From positions 1 through 52,541 of the forward strand of contig CAMAWF010000016.1 in assembly GCA_945861895.1 (NCBI GenBank): a stretch of DNA of 52,541 bases. The letters are read 5' to 3'. Each line of letters begins with the position of its first letter. The stretch's first letter is position 1. A program made the position numbers and the translations under genes. Positions 25,489 to 33,867 of the stretch are shown piece by piece. Origin of the DNA: Rhizobium sp. Q54. GTDB taxonomy: Bacteria; Pseudomonadota; Alphaproteobacteria; Rhizobiales; Xanthobacteraceae. The notes under the pieces were generated by a model. That model made no database searches and was not told where the DNA came from. It saw only the letters and a program-made list of their open reading frames with translations.

Positions 25489-26481
25489 ATGCGTGCCCTT
25501 GTTGTCCACGAATTCGGACCGATCAATTCACATCAAATTGAAGACGCTCCGGATCCCAAAATCGGTGACCGCGACGTTCTCATCGATGTAAAGGCGATCG
25601 GACTCAACTATCCCGATACACTCATGTTGCAGGGCAAGTATCAAACGCGTCCCGATCGGCCATTTATTCCCGGCCGTGATGCCGCAGGCATCGTTCTTGC
25701 GATTGGCTCGAACGTCAAGCGAGTGAAGGTAGGTGACCGCGTTAACGCACAGGTTGCGGCCGGCGCTTTCGCTGAAAAACTTGCCGCGCCGGAAGGGCGT
25801 TGTTTTCGCATGCCTGACCGGATGGATTTTCCGACCGGCGCGGGGATGGTTACGATTTATAATACAGCCTACGTAGCAGTTGTAATTCGGGGTCAAATAA
25901 AGCGTGGCGAAACAGTTCTCGTGACCGGAGCTTCCGGCGGCGTCGGTCTTGCAGCCGTCCAGATAGCGAAGGCCAAAGGCGCTCGCGTCCTGGCCGGCGT
26001 AACATCGAAGGATAAAGGCGCAGTCGCTCTTGCCAGCGGCGCGGAGGCCTTGATCGATCTGACTGCGGCGGATCTTAAGGAAAGCCTTCGCGAGCAGGTA
26101 TTTGCGTTGACCAATAATCGCGGCGTCGATGCCGTAATCGATCCGGTCGGGGGCGATGTATTTGACGCGGCCCTGCGGGCGGTCGGATATGCCGGCCGCA
26201 TGATCATCGTCGGATTTGCGTCCGGTCGTATCCCGGAAGTGAAGGGCCACTACATTCTATTGAAGAATATCTCCATCATCGGCGCCCCGCTTGATATTCA
26301 CTTCAAGATGCAGCCGGACGTCATGGATGCGGCGGTAGCGGATTTGTTCAAAATGTTCGAGAACGGACAGATCAAACCGGAAATCATGGCGACCTACCCG
26401 CTGGAACAGATTCACAAAGCAATGGATGTTATCCTCAGCCGCCAGGTAAAGGGTAAGATCGTGCTGTTGACGGGTACATAA
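25489..26481 (+). CDS. NADPH:quinone oxidoreductase, zinc-free MDR family
   Basis: A 330-residue medium-chain dehydrogenase/reductase. It has the N-terminal GroES-like fold with FIPGRDAAGIV, the nucleotide-binding segment VTGASGGVGLAAVQIAKAKG, and NRGVDAVIDPVGG. No structural or catalytic zinc cysteine sets are visible, which places it with quinone oxidoreductases or enoyl reductases. AGGAGG at 25476-25481 sets the start at 25489. It follows the molybdenum hydroxylase subunits by 11 bp, so it may reduce an unsaturated CoA or quinone intermediate, or recycle the electron acceptor. The convergent next gene ends 12 bp downstream. Confidence 0.88.
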   Translation: MRALVVHEFGPINSHQIEDAPDPKIGDRDVLIDVKAIGLNYPDTLMLQGKYQTRPDRPFIPGRDAAGIVLAIGSNVKRVKVGDRVNAQVAAGAFAEKLAAPEGRCFRMPDRMDFPTGAGMVTIYNTAYVAVVIRGQIKRGETVLVTGASGGVGLAAVQIAKAKGARVLAGVTSKDKGAVALASGAEALIDLTAADLKESLREQVFALTNNRGVDAVIDPVGGDVFDAALRAVGYAGRMIIVGFASGRIPEVKGHYILLKNISIIGAPLDIHFKMQPDVMDAAVADLFKMFENGQIKPEIMATYPLEQIHKAMDVILSRQVKGKIVLLTGT

Positions 26482-26492
26482 CTGCCGGACGG

Positions 26493-27299
26493 CTACATCA
26501 GATCGATCATCAAAGGATTATTGCGCTTGCCGCGTTTGAAGGCGCCGAGGCGCTCGGCTGCATACGGATTATCGAGCGATTTGAGAATATTCTGACATTC
26601 ATATTCGGTGCATTCCTCCAGCGAGCGGCGCCAGCCTTCATGGAATGTCTCTTTAACGTAAGCCTGCAAGTGCGTGGGCCCATCGGCGAGCTGGCGCGCA
26701 ATTTTAGAGACATTGGCCGCAAAATCTTCGTTCTTGTACATCCGGTTACAAATTTGCCATTCGACAGCCTCGGCCGCTGTGAGCGTGCGGTTGGTCAGCA
26801 TCAGTTCCATCGCGCGCCGGAAGCCAACGATCTTAGTCAGCGAGTAGCTTGAGCCGCCGTCGTTGGCCACGCCATTCGCCATCCACGAGGCGAAGAAGCT
26901 GGCTTTTTCGTTGCAAACTGCAATGTCGCTCGCGAGTACCAACCCAAGCCCACCGCCGACCGCGATTCCGTTGACCGCGCACAAAACCGGCTTTTGAATT
27001 CGAACCATGCGATGCAGCATTTGATGCCACCACATCGCAACTTCACGGAAACCGGCTCGCAGTTCCTCCCGATTGTCGAGGCTGTAGCCTTTCAGATTAA
27101 CACCGGCGCAAAATGCGTCACCGGCACCGGTGAGAACGACGACGCCGACATCGTTACGATCCTCACACGTCCCGAACGCGGTAAAGAGTTCGGACAGGGC
27201 CTCGACGTCGAGCGAATTTTTGACTTCCGGCCGGTTGAACGTGATCGTCGCTATGCCATCGGTTATATCGAGGATGATGGGCTTGGTGTCACTCATCAC
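26493..27299 (-). CDS. enoyl-CoA hydratase/isomerase family protein (PaaG-like)
   Basis: A 268-residue crotonase-fold protein. The oxyanion-hole motif GAGDAFCAGVNLKGYS and the second segment GIAVGGGLGLVLASD are clear. The position of the second hydratase glutamate reads VANDGGSSYSLTKIVG, resembling PaaG-type isomerases, which lack that residue and use an aspartate. It may therefore isomerise a double bond, or act on an unusual CoA thioester, and not simply add water. AAAGGA lies 7 bases before the ATG. It is divergent from the glutathione transferase gene, sharing operator site 5. Confidence 0.85.
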   Translation of the reverse strand: MMSDTKPIILDITDGIATITFNRPEVKNSLDVEALSELFTAFGTCEDRNDVGVVVLTGAGDAFCAGVNLKGYSLDNREELRAGFREVAMWWHQMLHRMVRIQKPVLCAVNGIAVGGGLGLVLASDIAVCNEKASFFASWMANGVANDGGSSYSLTKIVGFRRAMELMLTNRTLTAAEAVEWQICNRMYKNEDFAANVSKIARQLADGPTHLQAYVKETFHEGWRRSLEECTEYECQNILKSLDNPYAAERLGAFKRGKRNNPLMIDLM

Positions 27300-27341
27300 A
27301 CTGCATCCTTTGTTGTTGCGCCCGAGCAGCGGGTGTTATTT

Positions 27342-27356
27342 AATACTCTGTGTATT
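27342..27356. promoter_or_regulatory. operator site 5 (enoyl-CoA hydratase / GST divergent promoter)
   Basis: AATACTCTGTGTATT is an inverted repeat with the same arms and 5-bp spacing as the other sites. It lies in the 112-bp gap between the two divergent genes and is the right-most copy seen. Confidence 0.7.
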
Positions 27357-27411
27357 TTATTCGCGCTGGCCGGATGATGCAAGCGGGATGATGCAAGCGG
27401 AGTGACGGACC

Positions 27412-28167
27412 ATGGCCGAGATTGAGCTGTATCATTTTTGGGATTCGTTTTGTTCGTTCAAAGTCAGAATTTGTCTCGAAGAGAAAGGCCTGTCATGGAA
27501 AGGCCACTACATCGATCTGATGGCCTTCGAGAACCTCAAACCCAGCTACCTTTCGATCAACAAAAAAGCTGTCGTGCCAACGCTTCGGCATGATGGTCAT
27601 CTCATTCCCGAGTCCTCAATCATCAACGAGTTTCTGGACGATCGTTATCCGGAGCCACCGCTCAAGCCGAGCGACGCCCTGGAACGCGCCCAAATGCGCT
27701 ATTGGGTGAAAGTCGAGGAGGATGAGCTATTTACCGCCATTCGTCCTGCTTCGCTCAATCTGATGATGAAAAAGGTATTCGAAAAATATTCGGAGGCCGA
27801 TCTCGATAAGCTTTTGGCCAATCATCCGCGACCGCAGTTGATACCTCAGTTAAAAAAAATGTTTCTCGATCCACCGGATCAAAAGGCCGTGGAACAATCA
27901 CGTAATCTTCTCCGGGCAACGCTGAGCAGAATGAACAAAAAACTAGCGGACTCGGGCCCCTGGCTGGCGGGTTCATCGTATTCGCTCGCAGATATTGCAG
28001 CAGCTCCAGTGATCGATCGAATTCAGCGCCTTGGGATGACTGATGTATGGAATGGGTTGCCGCGAATCGAAGCTTGGCTGGAGCGCGTGACAAGCCGGCC
28101 TGCCTACAAGAAGGCTGCGCCACTGGACGAATTCCGGATGCCGGCGCCAATCAGAGCAGTGGCATGA
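27412..28167 (+). CDS. glutathione S-transferase family protein
   Basis: A 251-residue GST. The thioredoxin-like domain starts IELYHFWDSFCSFKVRI, in which the serine of FCSFKVR is the likely catalytic residue, followed by KKAVVPTL and the glutathione-anchoring ESSIINEFLDD. The all-helical C-terminal domain ends PWLAGSSYSLADIAAAPVIDR, a standard pattern. The general layout is like beta-etherase (LigE/LigF) or maleylpyruvate/maleylacetoacetate isomerase types, so in this island it may do a glutathione-dependent isomerisation or cleavage. The gene is translationally coupled to the following small gene by ATGA. Confidence 0.9.
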   Translation: MAEIELYHFWDSFCSFKVRICLEEKGLSWKGHYIDLMAFENLKPSYLSINKKAVVPTLRHDGHLIPESSIINEFLDDRYPEPPLKPSDALERAQMRYWVKVEEDELFTAIRPASLNLMMKKVFEKYSEADLDKLLANHPRPQLIPQLKKMFLDPPDQKAVEQSRNLLRATLSRMNKKLADSGPWLAGSSYSLADIAAAPVIDRIQRLGMTDVWNGLPRIEAWLERVTSRPAYKKAAPLDEFRMPAPIRAVA

Positions 28168-28484
28168 GCGTTGGGTCTAGAACGACAGAAAATTGTCTTT
28201 TGGGCGTGACGTTGCTTGAGCTTCAACTGGCGGTTCATCAGACCCTCGACTGCATTGCCGGGGCACTGATCGAGATCGTGGGAGTCAAAGTTCGACGCGT
28301 CAACGGGACCGTTTGGGAGGGCAACGTCCATGTCCTTGAAATCAGCGATTATCCCGATGCAGAGCGTTGTTACGCATGGCTGGAGATTATCGACGAAAGG
28401 AGGTTGACCATTCGCGTGATCCCACACTCGGCGGAGGCAGACACCGCGACAAAAGCAGTGCAAGTGGCACATCGGGAAAGTTGA
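28164..28484 (+). CDS. hypothetical protein coupled to the GST gene
   Basis: A 106-residue protein whose ATG overlaps the GST stop as ATGA, a sign of translational coupling. The frame is open further back but that part lies inside the GST gene. The sequence is mixed alpha/beta and hydrophilic, with EGNVHVLEISDYPDAERCYAWLE and LTIRVIPHSAEADTATKAV suggesting a small single-domain protein. No family is recognised. It is the last gene of the island. The opposite strand also has an open frame (28104-28586), but that one is longer only because of the GC bias and has no start context. Confidence 0.6.
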   Translation: MSVGSRTTENCLLGVTLLELQLAVHQTLDCIAGALIEIVGVKVRRVNGTVWEGNVHVLEISDYPDAERCYAWLEIIDERRLTIRVIPHSAEADTATKAVQVAHRES

Positions 28485-28563
28485 TTGTGCTTGATCGAAC
28501 AGGACAAAGTTCTGGCGATCGTCAGCGGCTCGCTCAGCCTTACCAGCATCGCGGCCGCGCGGA

Positions 28564-28962
28564 TCAGGCCTTTCGCTTGGCCGCAAGCCGCTCGCTCAGG
28601 CGGCGCATATCGACCACCATGCGTTCGTGGGTGCCGCTGCCGATCTCTTCGGTCTCGTCGCGCGCACTCACGTTGAACGCAATGCGGCGTCCTTCGACCG
28701 CGGTGACTTCGGCTTTCGCCGTCACTTGATGTCCCACCGGCGTCGCCGCGAGATGGCGGACATCGACTTTCGTGCCGACGGCGCTTTCGCCCGGATCGAG
28801 ATAGGCGCGAACGGCATTGAGCGCGGCGTTTTCCATGGCCAGGATCATCATCGGGGTGGCGAACACTTGCGGCAGCATTGCGTCCTTGAACTGGTTGGCG
28901 AGATGCGCCGGCGTTACATGCAGGGTGAAGGTTCCTTTCGCTCCCAGCGGAATCGGGCGCAT
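28564..28962 (-). CDS. hotdog-fold thioesterase (FlK-like)
   Basis: A 132-residue hotdog thioesterase. Candidate catalytic residues by analogy with fluoroacetyl-CoA thioesterase are the Thr in VFATPMM, the Glu in AMENAAL and the His in RHLAATPVG. The family's ending (IGSGTHERMVVD) is present. GGAGG lies 7 bases before the ATG at 28962. It follows the MFS transporter on the same strand with a 36-bp gap, so the two probably share a transcript. It would hydrolyse an acyl-CoA, not identified. Confidence 0.85.
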   Translation of the reverse strand: MRPIPLGAKGTFTLHVTPAHLANQFKDAMLPQVFATPMMILAMENAALNAVRAYLDPGESAVGTKVDVRHLAATPVGHQVTAKAEVTAVEGRRIAFNVSARDETEEIGSGTHERMVVDMRRLSERLAAKRKA

Positions 28963-28998
28963 GCTAATCCTCCACGGCCGGTGAAACGGAAATTCTAC

Positions 28999-30207
28999 TC
29001 ACGCGCGGCCGGCGCCGCCAACCTTGCCGGCGCGGTCGATGCCGGGCGCCAGCGCCATGAGACCAAGCCCGCAAATCCCAATCGGCAGAAAAGCGATTGC
29101 CGGAATGCCGGTATGGTCCCACAGTAAGCCGCTGACGACCGGCACGATCACGGCGCAAGTATAGCTGATGGTGAACATGGCGGCGGTGGTGCGGTGTACG
29201 TCGTCCGGCGCGCTCAACAATGGCGGCAAAGCAAGTGCCAGGATTAGCGTCCAGGCCGCGGAGAATCCGAGCAATGCAGCCGAGGCGATGATCCACAATC
29301 CGGTTCCGAATACGATTCCAACAACGCCAAGCAAGCCGACAAAGCCCGAAAACACGTAGGGCCAGGCGACGCGTTCGAGTCTGCCGGCAACCGCCAGCAG
29401 CAGGAATGACGCCGGGAGCTGTCCGACATTGAGTGAGGTGAGAGCGCCGCTGATCAGCTCGGGCCGGCCGGTGTAGTTGAGATAGTTCGGCAGGAACGCG
29501 TTGGTGGCGAAATACATCGCATTGGCGGTGCCAAACATCAGTCCGATCCGCCACACCATCCCGTCGCGCCAATCCGGCCACCACTTGCGCCGCGCCAGCA
29601 CTGCCGTTACTTCGGCGCTGCTTGAGCGCGGCGCCAGCGCGACAACGAGCACGGCGATGAGCGCCACCGGCACGCTCCACACCACAAAACTCCATTGCCA
29701 GCTGCCGCCGGCCAGCGGCAGTACCAGCGGCAGCATCAGCGCGACGGGGAGAATTTCTCCGACCAGCAGACCGTTGGTGTAAACGGCGGTGGCGAAACCG
29801 ATGCGGGTGGGGAGCCACGCGCGTACCATCGGCGGCATCGTCACCTGCATGACCGCGACGCCGATACCCATCAGAATCGTAGTCGTATAGAGCCAGGTGA
29901 CATTCGGCAGCGCGCCCCGCAAGGCCGACCCGATGGCGGTAAGCAGCAGTCCGGTGACCAGCGCGGTCAACGCGCCGAGCCGCGCGATCAGCAGCGAGCC
30001 GGGCACCGCGGCGAGCGCAAACAGCAACGGCGGCAGACCGTTGAGGATGCCGACCTCGGTCTGGCTGAGTTGCAGTTCGTCATGAATATTGGGAATGACC
30101 GGCGGCACCGCCAAAATGGTGAGCCGCAGCGCAACGCCCGCGAGCCATAGCAACAGCAGCGAGACGAGGACGCGCGCGTAGGCCGTTTCGCCGCTGCGGT
30201 CGTTCAT
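28999..30207 (-). CDS. MFS transporter, CynX/NimT type
   Basis: A 402-residue transporter with about twelve membrane segments. The N-terminal GVALRLTILAVPPVIPNIH and TEVGILNGLPPLLFALAAVPG segments are characteristic of the CynX/NimT group, related to cyanate and nitroimidazole transporters. The frame extends a further 79 codons upstream, but that part is basic and shares the DNA of the region before the phosphatase; the ATG at 30207 gives the normal N-terminus. The physiological substrate is unknown. Confidence 0.88.
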   Translation of the reverse strand: MNDRSGETAYARVLVSLLLLWLAGVALRLTILAVPPVIPNIHDELQLSQTEVGILNGLPPLLFALAAVPGSLLIARLGALTALVTGLLLTAIGSALRGALPNVTWLYTTTILMGIGVAVMQVTMPPMVRAWLPTRIGFATAVYTNGLLVGEILPVALMLPLVLPLAGGSWQWSFVVWSVPVALIAVLVVALAPRSSSAEVTAVLARRKWWPDWRDGMVWRIGLMFGTANAMYFATNAFLPNYLNYTGRPELISGALTSLNVGQLPASFLLLAVAGRLERVAWPYVFSGFVGLLGVVGIVFGTGLWIIASAALLGFSAAWTLILALALPPLLSAPDDVHRTTAAMFTISYTCAVIVPVVSGLLWDHTGIPAIAFLPIGICGLGLMALAPGIDRAGKVGGAGRA

Positions 30208-30391
30208 GCAAGCTGCTGCCGTTGATCCGCCGCGGGAGCGACGCCTGGGAGGGGCGAACCTAGCCGCAGCGCAGCGGTCTTGTCGATACGGCCTATGGTC
30301 TTCGCCTAATAATCGGTCGCGCCGCTGCCTGAAACGGTGCGACAATAGCTTGCGATAATGCATAGTTGGCCGGGCGCGGATCGTTTTACCG

Positions 30392-31108
30392 ATGACAGAG
30401 AAAATCGATATCGGCGCGGCGAGATTGTACGTCATCGGCGACATTCACGGCCGGTCCGATCTGCTCGACCGGATGATCGGCGAAATTCGCCGCGACGTGG
30501 AAAGGCACGGCGACGATTGCCTCACCGTCACGCTCGGCGATTACGTGGATCGCGGTCCGGATTCCCGCGGCGTGCTCGATCTCCTGGTGAAAAACCCGTT
30601 TCCGGCGCGCTATATCGCACTCAAGGGAAACCACGAAGATCTGCTCGAAATGTTTCTTCGCGATCCTGCGCGCGGCACTCACTGGCGGCGCGTCGGCGGG
30701 TTGGAGACGCTGCAATCTTACGGTGTGCGGGTCGCGCCGCTGATGCTGGCAAAAAGCTACCGGCAGGCCGCGGAGCAATTGCGCGCCGCGATGCCGCCGG
30801 AGCACCTGCAATTCCTGGCGTCGCTGAAGCTATCGCTGGATGCCGGCGAATATTTTTTGTGCCACGCGGGCATCCGCCCCGGTGTTGCGTTCGAGCGCCA
30901 GAGCAAGGAGGACCTGTTGTGGATACGCGACGAATTCCTCGGCAGCGCAATGGACTTCGGCAAGGTCGTCGTGCACGGGCACACGCCGGCCGAAGCGCCG
31001 GAAATCCTGCCGAACCGGATCAATATCGACACCGGAGCGTTCGCGACCGGCCGGTTGACGTGCCTTGTCATCGAGCGAGGCGGCCGCCGTTTCCTGCAAA
31101 CCGGATGA
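30392..31108 (+). CDS. PPP-family metallophosphoesterase (serine/threonine phosphatase-like)
   Basis: A 238-residue calcineurin-like phosphoesterase. The metal-binding motifs GDIHG near residue 16, GDYVDRG near 49 and GNHED near 76 are all intact, as are HAGIRPG and VVHGHTPAE. The size fits lambda-type/Ser-Thr phosphatases or diadenosine tetraphosphatases. It ends 10 bp from the convergent glycosyltransferase gene. Whether it dephosphorylates proteins or small molecules cannot be told from sequence. Confidence 0.88.
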   Translation: MTEKIDIGAARLYVIGDIHGRSDLLDRMIGEIRRDVERHGDDCLTVTLGDYVDRGPDSRGVLDLLVKNPFPARYIALKGNHEDLLEMFLRDPARGTHWRRVGGLETLQSYGVRVAPLMLAKSYRQAAEQLRAAMPPEHLQFLASLKLSLDAGEYFLCHAGIRPGVAFERQSKEDLLWIRDEFLGSAMDFGKVVVHGHTPAEAPEILPNRINIDTGAFATGRLTCLVIERGGRRFLQTG

Positions 31109-31117
31109 TGGGCGGTG

Positions 31118-32398
31118 TCAGGCTGTCGTTGCGCCGGCTTCCTCCGGGGTTGCGACATTCTCAAGCATCCGCAGCCAATGCGCGAAGCCATGCCGGCGCG
31201 TGAAATTTACGTCGAGCATCGCCCGGGCGCTCGCGCCCATCGCCGCGCGGCGCTTGGCATCCGCCGATAACAGCAACAACGCTTCGGCGAGCGCCTCCGC
31301 GTTCCCGGGTTCAATGACAATGCCGCAGTCGTGCCTCAGCACGAGCCGTGCGATTTCGCTGTCCTTCGCGGCGATGGCGATGACCGGCCGGCCGGCCGCC
31401 GCAATTCCATAAAACTTGCTTGGGAAGATCAGGCCTTCCATCTCGGGCCGCAGCGAAACCCAATGCAGGTCGGCAGCCGACAGCGAATATTTCAGGGCCG
31501 CATGATCCTGATAGGGAAAGAACCGAACTGTGCGATCGAGATCGCGCTTGGCTACACGGCGTGCGAGTTCGTCGAACTGGTGTCCGCCGCCGATGAAAAC
31601 AAAGACCACATGGGCATGCTCTCTCAAGCGCTCTGCCGCGCCAAGAACCGTATCGAATTCGTGCGCGCGGCCGAGATTTCCCGAATAGCCAATCACGAAT
31701 TTGCCTTCGAGCCCCCAGTCGCGACGCAATGGATTTTCCGCGTGCGGTACGGGAACAATACTTTCATCGTCGGCCCAATTGGGAATGATATGGACGCGTT
31801 CTGGTGCGGCGCCGCGCGATAGCACGCGCGCGGCCATGCTTTCTCCCGGCACCACATTGGCGTCGGCGGCAGTCAGCGAGCGGTCCCGCAAATAGGTAAC
31901 ACCCCGGCCGACGGGGCCTCGCAGCATCGGCACTCCCAATTGGATCGCGACCTCCGGGTAAAGATCCTGCAGCCAGTTGACCAGGCGCGCGCCGCGGCGC
32001 CTGGCGGCCTGCATCGCGAGCACACAGAGCAATGGCGGATCTGTCTTGGCAACAACTATGTCGCCTGGTCCGGCGAGCGCGAGCACGCAACGCCGCATCG
32101 AAACATAGAACGAGAGATAATCCAGGCCGCGGCCGGCCAATGCCGAGCGGCCGAAACGGGTGGTGGCGACACGATGGATGTGCACGCCGCGAACCGTCTC
32201 TTCGGCCGGCAGCCGCGCTTCCGGGTCGCCGTAGCGTTGTTGCGATGTTACGACATGAACATGATGTCCCGACGCACTCAGATGAAACGCAAGGTCGGAA
32301 AGAATTTGGCTGGTGGCGGAATGATCGGGAAAAAAGAAACGATTCAGGAAAATGATACGCTGCATGGAGCGGAAGCTGGATTCGAAGTTCGCGTGCAC
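31118..32398 (-). CDS. glycosyltransferase family 4 (WcaI-like)
   Basis: A 426-residue GT-B retaining glycosyltransferase. The N-terminal Rossmann half starts IIFLNRFFFPDHSATSQIL, and the donor-binding half has VIGYSGNLGRAHEFDTV followed by PSKFYGIAAAGRPVIAI. The start is a GTG at 32398 with AGGAGG and GGAG upstream, only 15 bp from the previous stop; an ATG at 32365 has no such site. It would transfer a sugar to a polyprenyl-linked precursor made by the upstream sugar-1-phosphate transferase. Confidence 0.88.
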   Translation of the reverse strand: MHANFESSFRSMQRIIFLNRFFFPDHSATSQILSDLAFHLSASGHHVHVVTSQQRYGDPEARLPAEETVRGVHIHRVATTRFGRSALAGRGLDYLSFYVSMRRCVLALAGPGDIVVAKTDPPLLCVLAMQAARRRGARLVNWLQDLYPEVAIQLGVPMLRGPVGRGVTYLRDRSLTAADANVVPGESMAARVLSRGAAPERVHIIPNWADDESIVPVPHAENPLRRDWGLEGKFVIGYSGNLGRAHEFDTVLGAAERLREHAHVVFVFIGGGHQFDELARRVAKRDLDRTVRFFPYQDHAALKYSLSAADLHWVSLRPEMEGLIFPSKFYGIAAAGRPVIAIAAKDSEIARLVLRHDCGIVIEPGNAEALAEALLLLSADAKRRAAMGASARAMLDVNFTRRHGFAHWLRMLENVATPEEAGATTA

Positions 32399-32412
32399 GC
32401 TTGCTCCGCCTC

Positions 32413-33867
32413 CTAATGTCTGGGCTTAAGTTTGGCTGCGGACAAGGCGGGATTATCGGGGCGTGGCTCGTTTTGCCGCCCGCCGCCGAGCGCCACCCGG
32501 ACGGTCATGAGAATGATGAGAAAATCGAGCCGCGCGGACGCGTTGCGTATGTACCATTCATCCAGCGCGTTCTTTTCGTCCGGTGTGAGCATATTGCCGC
32601 CGTTCACCTGTGCCCAGCCGGTAATGCCGGGACGGACCGAGAGCCGCACGGCCGGGCTCGCCGGCTGGTCCATCGGAAGCAGCGGGCGCGGTCCGATCAG
32701 GGACATGTCGCCGACGAGTACGTGTGCCAATTGCGGCAGTTCGTCGAGCCGCGATCGGCGCAGCAGGCGGCCGAACCACGACAACCTCTCCGTATTTTGT
32801 ACCCGCTGGTCATGCTCATCTGATGACCATTTCAAACTGCGAAATTTTTGCAGTTCGAATTCGCGTCCGTTCATGCCGACGCGCCGTTGCCAGAACAGCA
32901 CCGGCGAACCGACATCGAGCAGTACCATCGCCGCAAGCAACAGCATCAATGGAAGCACGAGCGGCAGCAGGATCACGGCGGCGCAAAAGTCGATATAGCG
33001 CTTGGTCTGGAAATATTGCGGTGGTGAAAAGCCCAGCGCGCGTTCGTTTCGGAAATATGGCGAAATCTTCGGCGCTGCCGGCGGGGTGCTGAAACCCAGC
33101 AGTTGGGGTACGCTATCCAGTACGATGCTGCGTTGCGTGCAAACACGGGTGATTTCGTTCGTCGCATCACGGGCTAAAATATTCGGCTCGCCGCCGATGC
33201 TTACGCGGCCGATTTGAGTGCCGTGTACGACGAATTCCTCGATCAAGGATTCCAGATCACGCGGCGGGCCCATGACCAGCACGCCGGCGATAGCGCGGCC
33301 GTGCATCGCCGGATCATCATCGAGCACTGCAACAACTTTGCGTCTGTCCGGGTAACAGATATGGAGTAATTCTATGTATCGATCGGACAGTCGCGTGGCG
33401 CCGATGATGATGACATTTTCGGTCGGGGTTTGCGGCTGCAGCCGAATGCGTTGGCGCTCGGATTGACACAGCCGAATTATCGTTCTGGCGGCGATGAGGC
33501 CGGCGGCCAGCAACAGCGCGTGGATCACCGGCGTCGAGCGCGGGACGCCGTCAAGCCGCGTAACGGTGAAGAGTACAATGGTGGTCAGCAGTTCGGATAA
33601 AAGAACGGCCTTTGCCACGTTGAGCGCATCGTGAACCGAAAAATAGCCCGACATGCCGTCGCGAATGCGAAATATCAGGAACGCGATGAGCGAAAATACC
33701 AGTGAAACGACGCAATAGAAAATTACGATCTGCGCGCCTTCATATGACAAAATCAGCGCATCGCGGATATACAGCGCCAGCAGCGGTGTTGCGGCGGCCC
33801 ATAGGGTGTCGAAAACCGAAAATCGAATTCGAAACGACCCGCGCGATGTGGGTGAACGCATACGCAT
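32413..33867 (-). CDS. undecaprenyl-phosphate sugar-1-phosphate transferase (WcaJ/ExoY-like)
   Basis: A 484-residue priming glycosyltransferase. Four N-terminal membrane segments are followed by a CoA-binding-like domain (VIIIGATRLSDRYIEL), a further membrane segment around residue 290, and the bacterial sugar transferase domain with VGMNGREFELQKFRSL, RRSRLDELPQLAHVL, SLIGPRPLLP and RPGITGWAQVNG. It starts an exopolysaccharide repeat unit by loading a sugar phosphate on undecaprenyl phosphate. It runs divergently from the Wza-like gene across a 280-bp gap. Confidence 0.9.
   Translation of the reverse strand: MRMRSPTSRGSFRIRFSVFDTLWAAATPLLALYIRDALILSYEGAQIVIFYCVVSLVFSLIAFLIFRIRDGMSGYFSVHDALNVAKAVLLSELLTTIVLFTVTRLDGVPRSTPVIHALLLAAGLIAARTIIRLCQSERQRIRLQPQTPTENVIIIGATRLSDRYIELLHICYPDRRKVVAVLDDDPAMHGRAIAGVLVMGPPRDLESLIEEFVVHGTQIGRVSIGGEPNILARDATNEITRVCTQRSIVLDSVPQLLGFSTPPAAPKISPYFRNERALGFSPPQYFQTKRYIDFCAAVILLPLVLPLMLLLAAMVLLDVGSPVLFWQRRVGMNGREFELQKFRSLKWSSDEHDQRVQNTERLSWFGRLLRRSRLDELPQLAHVLVGDMSLIGPRPLLPMDQPASPAVRLSVRPGITGWAQVNGGNMLTPDEKNALDEWYIRNASARLDFLIILMTVRVALGGGRQNEPRPDNPALSAAKLKPRH

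Noticed and set aside
28104-28586. 160-codon open frame opposite the small GST-linked gene
   Set aside because: It lacks a start context and overlaps the GST end; the plus-strand gene has the ATGA coupling.
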